A DNA stretch of 64,000 bases from Spectribacter acetivorans (lineage in GTDB: Bacteria > Pseudomonadota > Gammaproteobacteria > Nevskiales > Salinisphaeraceae). Below, one piece after another: positions 20,012 through 28,240 of the stretch (the first letter of the stretch is position 1; every line of letters starts with the position of its first letter). The position numbers and the translations under genes were made by a program. Under the pieces are notes generated by a model. That model did no database searches. It worked only from the letters and a program-made list of their open reading frames with translations, and had not been told where the DNA came from. Location of the stretch: the NCBI RefSeq assembly GCF_031846305.1, contig NZ_JAVRHY010000001.1:124001-188000 (forward strand), given 5' to 3'.

Positions 20012-20096
20012 GTAGGGCGCGATTCATCGCGCCTGCCTGATTGATCCTTTTCGACATCGCGGCGTGGCGGCATGAATGCCGCCCTACGTCGGGTTC
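20012..20096. repeat. REP-like intergenic repeat, copy 1
   Basis: An 85-bp unit holds two palindromes, GGCGCGAT-TC-ATCGCGCC in the left half (read from GTAGGGCGCG) and GGCGGCAT-GA-ATGCCGCC in the right half, ending in CTACGTCGGGTTC. Each could form a stable hairpin. A second copy follows after ~41 bp. The 19949-20262 gap contains only these repeats; no gene is supported. Confidence 0.8.
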
Positions 20097-20137
20097 TTCT
20101 CCGCAAGCCGGTTTAATAACGTCGCTGATGCGGTTCG

Positions 20138-20218
20138 GTAGGGCGCGATTCATCGCGCCTGATTGATCCGCCTCGATATCGCGGAATGGCGGCATGAATG
20201 CCGCCCTGCGTCGGGTTC
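20138..20218. repeat. REP-like intergenic repeat, copy 2
   Basis: This 81-bp near-copy of 20012-20096 has the same order: GTAGGGCGCGATTCATCGCG, a short spacer, then the GGCGGCAT/ATGCCGCC palindrome and GCGTCGGGTTC. Compared with copy 1 it lacks 4 bases near the first palindrome and carries a few substitutions. Confidence 0.8.
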
Positions 20219-20262
20219 CTGTCCGCGAGTGGCCGCGGCGGCCGCGTGTCGACGATAAACAG

Positions 20263-20898
20263 TCAGGGCAGGGCGCCGGCCTCGCGCAACCGTGCCGCCA
20301 CCGCCTCGGCCAGCTCGGCGTAACCGGCCGCGTTGGCATGGACGCGGTCGGACTTCAGCTCGGCATCCCGCAGAATCCGGTTGAGCTCGCCCGACAGTTG
20401 CGGTACCTCGTAACGTTCGGCCAGATCGGCATACAGCGCATGATCGCCGCCCAGCAGCGTCAGTTCCGGGACGGCGATGAGCAGCACCGGAATATCGCGC
20501 TTTCGCAGGGTGTCGAGCATGGCGGCGAGATCGGCCCGGGTTGCCGCCGGGTCCCGCTTGCGCAGGAAGTCGTTGCCGCCCAGACAGAGCAGTACGAGAT
20601 CCGGCCGGTGCTGGTCCAGTGTCCCGGGCAGCCGTTGCCGGCCCTCGGCGGTGGTCTCGCCCGGCACCCCGGCATTGATCACGCGCCGGCCGATCAATGC
20701 CTGCAGGCGGGTCGGATAGGCCTTGTCACCAGTGGTGCCGGTGCCATGAGTCAGGCTGTCGCCGAAGGCCAGCACCGTGGCATCGCCAGCCAGCATCGGC
20801 AGCGACGGTGAGTCGCTGCAGCCGGCCAGTACCAGCGCCAGCAGCAGCGGTTGCAATAATGCGGTGGGGAAACGATAGTGGCGCAATGATCTACTCAC
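20263..20898 (-). CDS. TesA-type SGNH arylesterase/lysophospholipase lipoprotein (211 aa)
   Basis: This is a GDSL/SGNH hydrolase of the TesA (thioesterase I/arylesterase) type. Block I is AFGDSLTHG with Ser48, block III is GGND, and block V is DRVHANAAGY carrying the catalytic Asp and His. Unlike E. coli TesA, which is soluble periplasmic, the signal peptide ends in LAGC with Cys27, so it is probably a lipoprotein. Its start overlaps the divergent carbonic-anhydrase start by 13 bases, so the two genes must share a very tight promoter region. Confidence 0.87.
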   Translation of the reverse strand: MSRSLRHYRFPTALLQPLLLALVLAGCSDSPSLPMLAGDATVLAFGDSLTHGTGTTGDKAYPTRLQALIGRRVINAGVPGETTAEGRQRLPGTLDQHRPDLVLLCLGGNDFLRKRDPAATRADLAAMLDTLRKRDIPVLLIAVPELTLLGGDHALYADLAERYEVPQLSGELNRILRDAELKSDRVHANAAGYAELAEAVAARLREAGALP

Positions 20899-21428
20899 TC
20901 GGTGACAAGACGCCGGTACTCCCGGCGGACGGGGATTACTACATTGCCGACAATGCCACGGTGATCGGCGATGTGGTACTTGAAAAGGGCGCCAGCGTCT
21001 GGTTTCAGGCGGTGATCCGCGGTGATTGTGATCGCATCGTGATCGGCGAGGAAAGCAACATCCAGGACGGGGCGGTGATTCACACCGATCCGGGCATCCA
21101 GGTCCACGTCGGACGCGGTGTCACGGTGGGCCACCAGGCCATGCTGCACGGCTGCGAGATCGGCGAGAACAGCCTGATCGGCATCCAGGCGCTGATCCTC
21201 AATGGGGCGAAGGTGGGGTGCAACTGCCTGATCGGCGCCCAGGCGCTGATTCCGGAAAACGCCGACATTCCCGACAACAGTCTGGTCCTGGGCTCGCCCG
21301 GCAAGGTCAAGCGGGAACTCGAGGATAGCCATATCGAGATGCTGCGCCACGGGGCCGAGCATTACGTGGAAAACGGTCGGCGTTTTCGCGAGCAGCTGCG
21401 GATCTACGACCCGGAAGCCGGCAGGTAG
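20886..21428 (+). CDS. Gamma-class carbonic anhydrase family protein, YrdA-like (180 aa)
   Basis: A left-handed beta-helix is built from hexapeptide repeats (ATVIGDVVLEKGASVWFQ and similar). The three expected zinc His are visible: one in VIHTDPG and two in GHQAMLHG. The family signature VIRGD and LVLGSPGKVKREL are present. Many YrdA/PaaY-type proteins have only weak carbonic-anhydrase activity, so reaction specificity is uncertain. ATG 20886 is the natural start. The 3' end overlaps the convergent rsmJ by about 25 bases. Confidence 0.88.
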   Translation: MIYSLGDKTPVLPADGDYYIADNATVIGDVVLEKGASVWFQAVIRGDCDRIVIGEESNIQDGAVIHTDPGIQVHVGRGVTVGHQAMLHGCEIGENSLIGIQALILNGAKVGCNCLIGAQALIPENADIPDNSLVLGSPGKVKRELEDSHIEMLRHGAEHYVENGRRFREQLRIYDPEAGR

Positions 21429-22156
21429 ACGTCGAAGCGGGCGCGGCCACCCCGAACCTGGTGGTCGGGCGGTGCCAGCGCCGGACTGCGCGGATGGTGC
21501 TTCATCGCCACCCGCAGACCGGTGGCGCGGGCAGCTTCGAGCAGGGCACCGGCATCCGGGTCGTCCCCCACCACCCGACGGAGCATCTGCAGATCACGCT
21601 TGGGCAGGGCCGAGCGTTGCTCGCCGCCGAACATCGGGTCCAGATAGATGGCGTCGAATTCCGACGCCATCAGCTCTTTCAGCCGCGCCGGCGCCTCATC
21701 GACCGCAATGCCGCACCAGCCGCCGATCCAGGCCGCGCCGGCGGTGGCGGCGCGTTCCACGGCATCCGCCACCAGTGCGGCCACGATCGGTGAGCGTTCG
21801 ATCGCGCTGACCCGGCAACCCAGCCGCAGCAGATGCGCGCTGTCCCGGCCCAGACCGCAGGTGGCGTCCAGGATGCGCGGGGTGGCGATACCCCGCAGGC
21901 CCAGTGCCCTGGCAATCAGGGCACGGCGCCCCTCCCGGGCGCGTCGATCCAGCCCGGCGTCCAGCCAGTCGGCGCGCAGGCCCTGCCAGGGCATGTCCGC
22001 CACGCGCAGTTCCAGGCCGGCGGCGGTCAGCGCCAGATAAATGCCGCTGGCCGGCGGCTCGGCCAGGGTTTCGGCCGGCATCCGGCCGGCCAGCCGTTCC
22101 GTCAGTACGGCCAGCCGGCTCGGGTCGACGCCGGGCTCGGCCCACAGGCCGATCAC
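21404..22156 (-). CDS. rsmJ: 16S rRNA (guanine1516-N2)-methyltransferase RsmJ (250 aa)
   Basis: This class I SAM-dependent methyltransferase modifies G1516 of 16S rRNA. The SAM-binding motif DATCGLGRDS, the acidic end of strand 2 in SAIERSP and the catalytic-region YLDPMFG motif are typical of RsmJ. The N-terminal ~70-residue part is variable, also usual for the family. The gene is convergent with the carbonic anhydrase and 22 bases upstream of the SCP2 gene end. Confidence 0.87.
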   Translation of the reverse strand: MIGLWAEPGVDPSRLAVLTERLAGRMPAETLAEPPASGIYLALTAAGLELRVADMPWQGLRADWLDAGLDRRAREGRRALIARALGLRGIATPRILDATCGLGRDSAHLLRLGCRVSAIERSPIVAALVADAVERAATAGAAWIGGWCGIAVDEAPARLKELMASEFDAIYLDPMFGGEQRSALPKRDLQMLRRVVGDDPDAGALLEAARATGLRVAMKHHPRSPALAPPDHQVRGGRARFDVYLPASGS

Positions 22157-22178
22157 GCCGGGCCGGGCGGACGACGGA

Positions 22179-22499
22179 TTACTGGAGTCGATTCGCGTCG
22201 AACAGCGAGGTGAGCTTCTGCGCGAGCATGATGTCGCCGTCCACCTGCAGTTTGCCGGTCATGAAGGCGGTCATGCCGTTGAGTTCACCGGTGAGCAGGG
22301 CCACCAGGTCGTCGTCATCCATGCGCAGGGTGACGTCGGCGTTGTCGGTCTCGCCTTCCTGTACCTGACAGCTGCCGTTGTCGATGACCATGTGCATGGG
22401 CGTGGAAATGGCGTACTGGACGGTGGCGCTCATGTCGCCGGCGGCGCTGGCATCGAACGCCTGCGGCATCATCTCGATCAGGGCCTTGGCATTACTCAT
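22179..22499 (-). CDS. SCP2 sterol-binding domain protein (106 aa)
   Basis: This is a single small SCP2-like lipid-binding domain. The LRMDDDDLVALLTGELN segment and the TAFMTGKLQVDGDIMLAQKL end are the conserved SCP2 features in bacterial ~100-aa family members. I chose the ATG at 22499 because GGGGAGA lies just upstream; an earlier in-frame ATG at 22556 lacks this. The ligand is unknown; bacterial relatives are thought to bind acyl lipids. It is monocistronic or weakly coupled to rsmJ downstream. Confidence 0.85.
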   Translation of the reverse strand: MSNAKALIEMMPQAFDASAAGDMSATVQYAISTPMHMVIDNGSCQVQEGETDNADVTLRMDDDDLVALLTGELNGMTAFMTGKLQVDGDIMLAQKLTSLFDANRLQ

Positions 22500-22681
22500 C
22501 GTTCGTCTCCCCTTGGTTGGCGTGCAATACGTGGATGCGTGAAAGCGCCATATCATCCATGCCCGCAGGGTGGTTGACTACAGGTAACGACGATATTCGG
22601 AAAATTGTCTTTTACGATGGGCGCTTGGAACGCCCGGCTTCAGAGCGCATGCCGGGATTACCGGCGGGATTGCGCGGGGGC

Positions 22682-22942
22682 TCAGCCTTCCATGAAGTCG
22701 ACGACCGCGTTGTAGCCGCTCTCGGTGAGCAGGACCGCATTGACGCTGCTGGCGTAGAGCCGGCCCGCGGTGCGCAGTCGTTCGATCTCGCGATGATCCT
22801 GCTCGGCACTGAGGTAGTAGAAGTCACGCCCCTCGTCGAAGCCGTCCTTGAGCTGCTTGAAGGCCAGAAACGCCGTGCCCTTGGTCGATCCGTTCGCCTC
22901 GTCGATTTCCTTGAGGCTCCAGGTTTTTTCGGCTTTGATCAT
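22682..22942 (-). CDS. Small uncharacterised protein (86 aa)
   Basis: I do not recognise this protein. It starts MIKAEKTWSLKEIDEANG and is a compact, mixed-charge, apparently soluble protein with no signal peptide or membrane segment. The opening WSLKEIDEANGSTKGTAF with later DFYYLSAEQDHREIERLR looks like an N-terminal helix-turn-helix-like unit, but this is speculation. It is divergent from the gene at 23113, with a good promoter-like sequence for that gene between them. It has coding-like composition and a clean stop. Confidence 0.6.
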   Translation of the reverse strand: MIKAEKTWSLKEIDEANGSTKGTAFLAFKQLKDGFDEGRDFYYLSAEQDHREIERLRTAGRLYASSVNAVLLTESGYNAVVDFMEG

Positions 22943-23028
22943 GAACGGATGAGGGCGATGGCCGGGCGAGGCAGAGACCGGCAAGCTATCACCGGCTCCC
23001 GGGAGGGTCAATCGCCACCGCCGGCGGC

Positions 23029-23057
23029 GTGACGCGGTCGTCTTGAGTCTTTATAGT
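23029..23057 (+). promoter_or_regulatory. Sigma70-type promoter upstream of 23113 gene
   Basis: GTGACG (23029-23034), a 17-base spacer and TATAGT (23052-23057) make a good sigma70 promoter, 55 bases before the ATG at 23113. A small TTGG/CCAA hairpin with a T-rich loop follows in the leader. Confidence 0.5.
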
Positions 23058-23112
23058 CAACTGATCAGATTGGTTTTTTAGCCAACGGGTGAAGACGAGC
23101 CAAGAGGACGCA

Positions 23113-23454
23113 ATGAAAGTCACCGAACTGATCGAGCACTGGCGGGCCGGGGATGGCGAGCCCCGCGCGGCGCGGGAATACCGCTTGCGGCTGCCGGTTT
23201 ACGATGCCGCCAAGGTTGCCGCGCTGACCGAGCTGTTTCCCGGGCTGACCGAGGAGCGCATTCTCACCGACCTGCTGTCGGCCGCGCTCGACGATCTCAG
23301 CGCCTCGTTCGCCTACGTCGAGGGTGACGATGTGGTGGCGCGGGACGAGGAGGGCGACCCCATCTACGCCGATGCCGGCCTCACGCCGCGCTTCCACGAA
23401 GCGGCGCGGCGGCATGCGGACGCGCTCAAGCGGGAAACGGAAGGCTCGTCATAA
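23113..23454 (+). CDS. Conserved hypothetical protein (113 aa)
   Basis: This is a soluble, acidic protein with no known catalytic motif. The N-terminal half (EYRLRLPVYDAAKVAALTELFPG) looks like a ribbon-helix-helix or ParD-like strand-helix, and LTEERILTDLLSAALDDL continues as helices. I recall similar ~110-aa proteins in Pseudomonas and relatives, sometimes misleadingly labelled as pilus components. No function is assigned here. AGAGG precedes ATG 23113, and a NUDIX gene follows directly, its frame touching this stop. Confidence 0.7.
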   Translation: MKVTELIEHWRAGDGEPRAAREYRLRLPVYDAAKVAALTELFPGLTEERILTDLLSAALDDLSASFAYVEGDDVVARDEEGDPIYADAGLTPRFHEAARRHADALKRETEGSS

Positions 23455-23585
23455 CCGTCGCGACCCGTCATCCGCTGATCGAACGCCTCGCTGCCGCCCT
23501 TCGCTCGACCCATCTGGCCGCCCCGCGGGCCCTGGTCGACCTCGGGCTGCCGTCGGCGGCGGCGCATATTCTGGATGAATCCGTC

Positions 23586-24092
23586 ATGGCCGGGCTGCGG
23601 CCGGCGGCGGTGCTGGTCCCGGTGGTGGAACGGGCCGAAGGCCCGCGCGTGATTTTGACCCAGCGCACCGATGAACTGCGGCATCACCCCGGCCAGATCA
23701 GCCTGCCGGGCGGCCGGGCCGAGGCGGGGGACGCCGATGCGGTGGCCACCGCCCTGCGGGAGACGCGAGAGGAAATCGATATCTGCGGGACGCAGGTGGA
23801 CGTGATCGGTTTTCTGGATGACTACCCCACCACCACGGGCTTTCGGGTAACGCCGGTGGTCGGCTGTCTGCCCGAGGATTGTCGCTATCAGGCCGACGGC
23901 CGGGAGGTGGCCGAGATCTTCGAGGTGCCGCTTGCGCGGCTGCTGGATGTGGGCAGCTACGACCGGCGCTGGTTCGATCGCGACGGGCTGCGTCTGCCGT
24001 ATTACGCGCTGACCCACGAGCACCGTTTCATCTGGGGCGTCACCGCGGGCATTCTGCATCACATGGCTCAGCGGCTGTCCGCGCCGGGCTGA
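23586..24092 (+). CDS. CoA pyrophosphatase-type NUDIX hydrolase (>=168 aa)
   Basis: This NUDIX hydrolase resembles NudL/YeaB, which splits CoA into phosphopantetheine and 3',5'-ADP. LTQRTDELRHHPGQISLPGG precedes the Nudix box with GGRAE and RETREEI. The first ATG (23586) is given, but the same frame stays open and protein-like back to 23451 (IERLAAAL, then DLGLPSAAAHILDESV), and E. coli NudL has a comparable ~30-residue leader. No ATG, GTG or TTG exists upstream, so initiation may use ATA 23451 (overlapping the previous TAA as ATAA, with GGAAGG before it) or CTG 23475. Confidence 0.82.
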   Translation: MAGLRPAAVLVPVVERAEGPRVILTQRTDELRHHPGQISLPGGRAEAGDADAVATALRETREEIDICGTQVDVIGFLDDYPTTTGFRVTPVVGCLPEDCRYQADGREVAEIFEVPLARLLDVGSYDRRWFDRDGLRLPYYALTHEHRFIWGVTAGILHHMAQRLSAPG

Positions 24093-24260
24093 CGGCTGAC
24101 CGACTATGCGCCGGGACAAGTTCATGCTTTCAACGGCTTAGGCAGCGAGGCCCGTCGCCCCGGTGGAATGTTTCGGGCTAGACTGTCGACACCGGCGCGA
24201 CACACGCATCGCGCAGCCAACCGTGAACCGGGTCAACCCGGCGTGCGAAAGGGGGAGAGG

Positions 24261-25202
24261 ATGCGAATCGGACTGGTCGTGGACTCGGGCTGTGATCTGC
24301 CGCGGTCGTTCATCGACGAACACAACATCCTGGTTCTGCCGATCTCGATCCGGATCGGCGATGAGCTGTTCGTGGATGAGCGGGACCCGGACCGAACCAC
24401 GGAATTCTACCGCCGGCAGGCGCTGGACAAGAGCCAGGATGCCGAGACCGTGCCGTTCTCGATGGAACAGATCCGGGACCTGTTTCTGAACAAGGTGGTC
24501 ACCAACTACGACTACGCCCTGGTGCAAACCATCGCCCAGAGCCGCAGCCCCATCTTCCAGAACGCCACCGACGCCTCGCATGCCATTCTTCGGGCCTACA
24601 AGCCGGTGCGCAAGGCCGCCGGGGTGGAAGGGCCGTTCGCCCTGCGGGTGATCGACAGCCAGTCCCTGTTCGCCGGCCAGGCCGCACTGGCGGTGGAGAC
24701 CGTGCGGTTGATCGAATCGGGCGTCAAGGTCAACGAACTTCGCCAGCGGGTCGAGGAACTGGCCACCAAGGCGCATGGTTTCGGCACCTTTCCCGATCTC
24801 TACTACGTGCGCGAACGGGCCCGCAAGAAGGGCGACAACAGCATCAGCTGGCTGGGGGCCTTCATGGGGTCGGCGCTGGATATCAAGCCGATTCTCTGCG
24901 GCCGCCACGATCAGACCTTCCCGGTGGCCAAGGTCCGGCATTTCGATGCGGCGGTGGCGCGCATCTTCGATTACACCGTCAAGCGCATCGAGCGTGGCCT
25001 GCTCGCTCCCACCGTGTGCGTGAGTTATGCCGGGGACGCCGAGGCGATCAAGCAGATGCCGGGTTACGACCGTTTCGTGCAGGCCGCCCGCGCCCACGAC
25101 GTGCAGGTGATGACCTCGATGATGGCCACCACCGGCGGCGTGAATCTCGGCCCGGGCGCCCTGGTGGTGGGGTTTCTCGCCGAGCCCGAGGAATTCGAAT
25201 AG
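24261..25202 (+). CDS. DegV family protein (313 aa)
   Basis: DegV/EDD-fold proteins bind fatty acids and, in Gram-positives, serve as FakB subunits of fatty-acid kinase. The N-terminus RIGLVVDSGCDLPRSFI and the second-domain LDIKPILCGRH and TTGGVNLGPGALVVGF match the family. ATG 24261 is directly preceded by GGGGGAGAGG. It is longer than typical DegV (~280 aa) because of extra sequence around residues 60-150. No fakA-like kinase is nearby, and the role in Gram-negatives is unclear. Its end is 2 bases from the convergent slipin end. Confidence 0.85.
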   Translation: MRIGLVVDSGCDLPRSFIDEHNILVLPISIRIGDELFVDERDPDRTTEFYRRQALDKSQDAETVPFSMEQIRDLFLNKVVTNYDYALVQTIAQSRSPIFQNATDASHAILRAYKPVRKAAGVEGPFALRVIDSQSLFAGQAALAVETVRLIESGVKVNELRQRVEELATKAHGFGTFPDLYYVRERARKKGDNSISWLGAFMGSALDIKPILCGRHDQTFPVAKVRHFDAAVARIFDYTVKRIERGLLAPTVCVSYAGDAEAIKQMPGYDRFVQAARAHDVQVMTSMMATTGGVNLGPGALVVGFLAEPEEFE

Positions 25203-25204
25203 GG

Positions 25205-25969
25205 CTACAGGTCGTTGCCCTTGCCGGCGGCTTCCATCAGCGGCTTGATCAGGTCCATCGGCAGCGGGAACACGATGGTGGAATTGTGCTCCCCGGCGAT
25301 GTCCACCAGGGTCTGCAGATAGCGTAGCTGAATCGCCTGCGGCTGTTCGGAGAGCGTGCGTGCGGCCTCCTGGAGGTTCTGCGCGGCCTGCATCTCGCCT
25401 TCCGCGTGAATCACCTTGGCTCGCCGCGAGCGTTCTGCCTCGGCCTGACGGGCGATTGCGCGGATCATGCTTTCGTCCAGGTCCACATGCTTGATCTCGA
25501 CATTGGCCACCTTGATGCCCCAGGCATCGGAATGCTTGTCCAGAATGGCCTGGATATCCGCGTTCAGCTTGTCGCGCTCGGCCAGCATGTCATCCAGATC
25601 GTGCTGACCCAGCACCGAGCGCAGCGTGGTCTGGGCCAGCTGACTGACTGCGTCGTAGTAGTGCTCGACCTCGATGATGGCCTTGTCCGGATCGACCACC
25701 CGGAAATACACCACCGCATTGACCTGTACCGACACGTTGTCGCGCGAAATGACGTCCTGGGTGGGCACGTCCATCACCACTACCCGCAGATCCACCTTGA
25801 TCATCTTCTGGATGAAGGGGATCAGCAGGATCAGGCCCGGCCCCTTGACCCCGGTGAACCGGCCCAGCGTGAACACCACCCCGCGCTCGTACTCGGGCAG
25901 GATCTTGATCGCGCTGAACAGGATGAACAGGATCAGCGCGATGAGAATGATGCCGAAATTGAAGAACAT
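25205..25969 (-). CDS. Slipin, stomatin-like SPFH-domain membrane protein (254 aa)
   Basis: One N-terminal membrane span (about residues 4-22) is followed by an SPFH/Band 7 domain with ERGVVFTLGRFTG and the DVISRDNVSVQVNAVVYFRV block. A helical coiled region rich in Glu and Ala (ARQAEAERSRRAKVIHAEGE) follows. Such proteins form oligomeric rings in membrane microdomains. The ATG at 25969 is 17 bases after the NfeD stop; slipin plus NfeD is a conserved pair in which the NfeD protease is thought to cleave the slipin C-terminus. Confidence 0.92.
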   Translation of the reverse strand: MFFNFGIILIALILFILFSAIKILPEYERGVVFTLGRFTGVKGPGLILLIPFIQKMIKVDLRVVVMDVPTQDVISRDNVSVQVNAVVYFRVVDPDKAIIEVEHYYDAVSQLAQTTLRSVLGQHDLDDMLAERDKLNADIQAILDKHSDAWGIKVANVEIKHVDLDESMIRAIARQAEAERSRRAKVIHAEGEMQAAQNLQEAARTLSEQPQAIQLRYLQTLVDIAGEHNSTIVFPLPMDLIKPLMEAAGKGNDL

Positions 25970-25986
25970 GGCGTTGACTCCTGAAG

Positions 25987-27405
25987 TTAGTTGGGACGTC
26001 TCTGGTCGGGGGCGACCGACACCACCAGGCCATCCACCCCGGTGACGGTCACGCGCTGGCCGGCCCGGATCGGCGTGGTGGTGGTGGCCTGCCAGCTTTC
26101 CCCGTGCAGCAGGACCCACCCGCGCTGGTCGAAATCCTCGCTGGCCTCGGCGCTGGCCCCGATCAGGCCTTCGCGGCCGGTGACCACGCGTTCCCGGCGG
26201 GAACGGGCGAACAGGTAGACGATCATGAACATCAGCAGGGCGGCCGCCGTGGCGGTGGCGCCGATGATGGCCAGGGGAATCTCGTAACCGGGCACACCGG
26301 TATCCATCAGCATGATCGAGCCGACCACGAAGCCGACGACACCACCCAGGCCCAGAATGCCGAAGCTCGGGGCGAAGGCCTCGGCTACCATCAGGGCAAC
26401 ACCCAGCGCCAGCAGTGCCAGGCCGGCGAAATTCACCGGCAGGATCTGGAAGGCGAACAGCGCTACCAGCAGGCAGATGCCACCCACCGTGCCCGGCACC
26501 AGCGCGCCGGGGTTGTAGCCCTCCAGGATCAGCCCGTAGATGCCGATCATCATCAGGATGTAGGCCACCGTGGGGTTGGTGATGATGCCCAGTAACCGGT
26601 CCCGCCAGTCCGGTTCGCGGTTGTCGATGGCGGCGTCGGCCGTGGCCAGGGTGACCGTGCCGGTGCTGGTGGTGACCTCGCGGCCATCGATGTCTGCCAG
26701 CAGTGCCTGGCGGCTGTCCGCCACCAGGTCGATCACGTTCTGTTCCAGCGCGGTGCTGGCGGTCAGGCTCACGCCCTCGCGTACCGCCTGCTCGGCCCAG
26801 TCCGCGTTGCGGCCGCGCTGTTCCGCCAGACCGCGGAGGTAGGCCACCGCGTCGTTGACGACCTTGCGGCGCTTGGCGGTATCCGAATCGGCAGCCGGGG
26901 CCTCGCCCTCCGCCGATTCGTCTTCCTTGCCGCTCTCGGGCGCCGGTTCGCCGCCCGGCATCGGCCCACCGCCGCCCATCTGCACGGGGGTGGCGGCCCC
27001 CAGATTGGTCGCGGGTGCCATGGCGGCGATGTGGCTGGCGTAAAGGATGTAAGTGCCGGCACTGGCCGCCCGCGCACCCCCGGGCGTGACGTAGCCGGTC
27101 ACCGGCACCGGCGAGGCCAGGATGGCCTGGACAATCTCCCGCATGGCGGTGTCCAGCCCGCCGGGGGTGTCGATGGTCAGGAGCACCATCGGCGCATTGT
27201 CCGTTGCCGCCTGCGCCAGGCCGCTGGTGACGTAGTTGCTGGTGGCCGGGCCGATCGGCCCCTCGATGCGCAGCTCGATCACCTGGGCTGCGACCGTCGC
27301 CGGGGCCAGCCAGGCCAGGGCCAGCAGACCAGCGGCCAGTCGCGGCAGCACGGCCGCCGCGGCCCGTCTAGCGGCGTTTGCCACCCCGTTTCCTGCCGAG
27401 GGCAT
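25987..27405 (-). CDS. NfeD family membrane serine protease (ClpP-class, 472 aa)
   Basis: A signal peptide (about residues 1-40) leads into a ClpP-class periplasmic protease domain with the nucleophile Ser115 in GARAASAGTYI and GLDTAMREIVQ before it. A Pro/Gly/Glu-rich insert (about 143-175) lies before the region with the expected Lys. Four or five membrane segments and a C-terminal OB-like NfeD domain (GLIGASAEA onwards) follow. This is the long NfeD1b type, partner of the adjacent slipin. The ATG at 27405 overlaps the parA 3' end by 38 bases; a GTG at 27384 is an alternative. Confidence 0.9.
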   Translation of the reverse strand: MPSAGNGVANAARRAAAAVLPRLAAGLLALAWLAPATVAAQVIELRIEGPIGPATSNYVTSGLAQAATDNAPMVLLTIDTPGGLDTAMREIVQAILASPVPVTGYVTPGGARAASAGTYILYASHIAAMAPATNLGAATPVQMGGGGPMPGGEPAPESGKEDESAEGEAPAADSDTAKRRKVVNDAVAYLRGLAEQRGRNADWAEQAVREGVSLTASTALEQNVIDLVADSRQALLADIDGREVTTSTGTVTLATADAAIDNREPDWRDRLLGIITNPTVAYILMMIGIYGLILEGYNPGALVPGTVGGICLLVALFAFQILPVNFAGLALLALGVALMVAEAFAPSFGILGLGGVVGFVVGSIMLMDTGVPGYEIPLAIIGATATAAALLMFMIVYLFARSRRERVVTGREGLIGASAEASEDFDQRGWVLLHGESWQATTTTPIRAGQRVTVTGVDGLVVSVAPDQRRPN

Positions 27406-28153
27406 CGTAGAGCTCGGCGTACTGCTTGCTGACCTTGTGGCTGGGCGCGAAGTACACCAGCGGCACCGAGGCCTCGTGGGACTCCCGTACCTTGATCGAA
27501 CTGGTGATGGCGGTGTCGAGCAGTGGATGGCCTTCCTCCTTGAGCTCCGCGATCAGGCGGGCCGGCAGCTTGGCCTGGGTCTGGAACTGGTTGACCACGA
27601 TGCCGTCGACGCTCAGTTCCGGATTGTGATCATCCTTGATCTCGGCAATGGTGTCGAACAGGTTGTAGAGGGCCTGGCGGGCGAAATCGTCGCAGTCGAA
27701 GGGGATCAGGCAGTGGCTGGCCGCGATCAGGGCTGACTGCGAGTAGAAATTGAGCGCCGGCGGGGTGTCGAAGTAGATCGCGTCATAACCCTCTAGGGTT
27801 TCCAGCGCCTGCCGCAGCTTGTAGATCTTGTGCTTGGCCTCGAGCTTGACCCGCAGTTCTTCCAGGTCCGGATGGGCGGCCATGACCGACAGGTTGTCGA
27901 ATGGTGTCGGCGTGATGAATGGTTGAAGATCATTGCTTTGCCGCCCCTTCTTCAACGTGTTTTCGAAGAAGTCCGCAGTGCCGGCCTCGGCCTGGGCCTC
28001 CCCGGACGAAAGCAGGTACTGGCTGGCGTTGCACTGGGCATCGAGATCGACCACGAGGGTCTTGCGGCCCCGGCTGGCGCTGATCGCGGCGAGGTTGCAG
28101 ACGATGGTGGTCTTGCCCACGCCGCCTTTCTGATTGAACACCACCCGGCGCAT
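27368..28153 (-). CDS. ParA family ATPase (261 aa)
   Basis: This is a Soj/ParA-type deviant Walker ATPase. The start MRRVVFNQKGGVGKTT has KGGVGKT at residues 9-15, followed by switch DLDAQCNAS and the DTPPALNF motif. ATG 28153 follows AGGAG; a longer frame begins at 28201 but lacks a ribosome site. No parB gene adjoins it, so this is likely an orphan ParA that positions some other cargo rather than the chromosomal segregation ATPase. It lies directly upstream of nfeD-slipin. Confidence 0.9.
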   Translation of the reverse strand: MRRVVFNQKGGVGKTTIVCNLAAISASRGRKTLVVDLDAQCNASQYLLSSGEAQAEAGTADFFENTLKKGRQSNDLQPFITPTPFDNLSVMAAHPDLEELRVKLEAKHKIYKLRQALETLEGYDAIYFDTPPALNFYSQSALIAASHCLIPFDCDDFARQALYNLFDTIAEIKDDHNPELSVDGIVVNQFQTQAKLPARLIAELKEEGHPLLDTAITSSIKVRESHEASVPLVYFAPSHKVSKQYAELYDALGRKRGGKRR

Positions 28154-28240
28154 GGCTGACGCTCCTGCGGATTGGTTGATTGACGGCTCGATGTTAGCCA
28201 TTCCGCCGGGAAGCGTCGAGCGACGATGTCGCCGGCAGGC

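Noticed and set aside
20012..20218. Possible CRISPR
   Set aside because: Only two imperfect ~83-bp units with internal palindromes; no short direct repeats with unique spacers and no cas genes.
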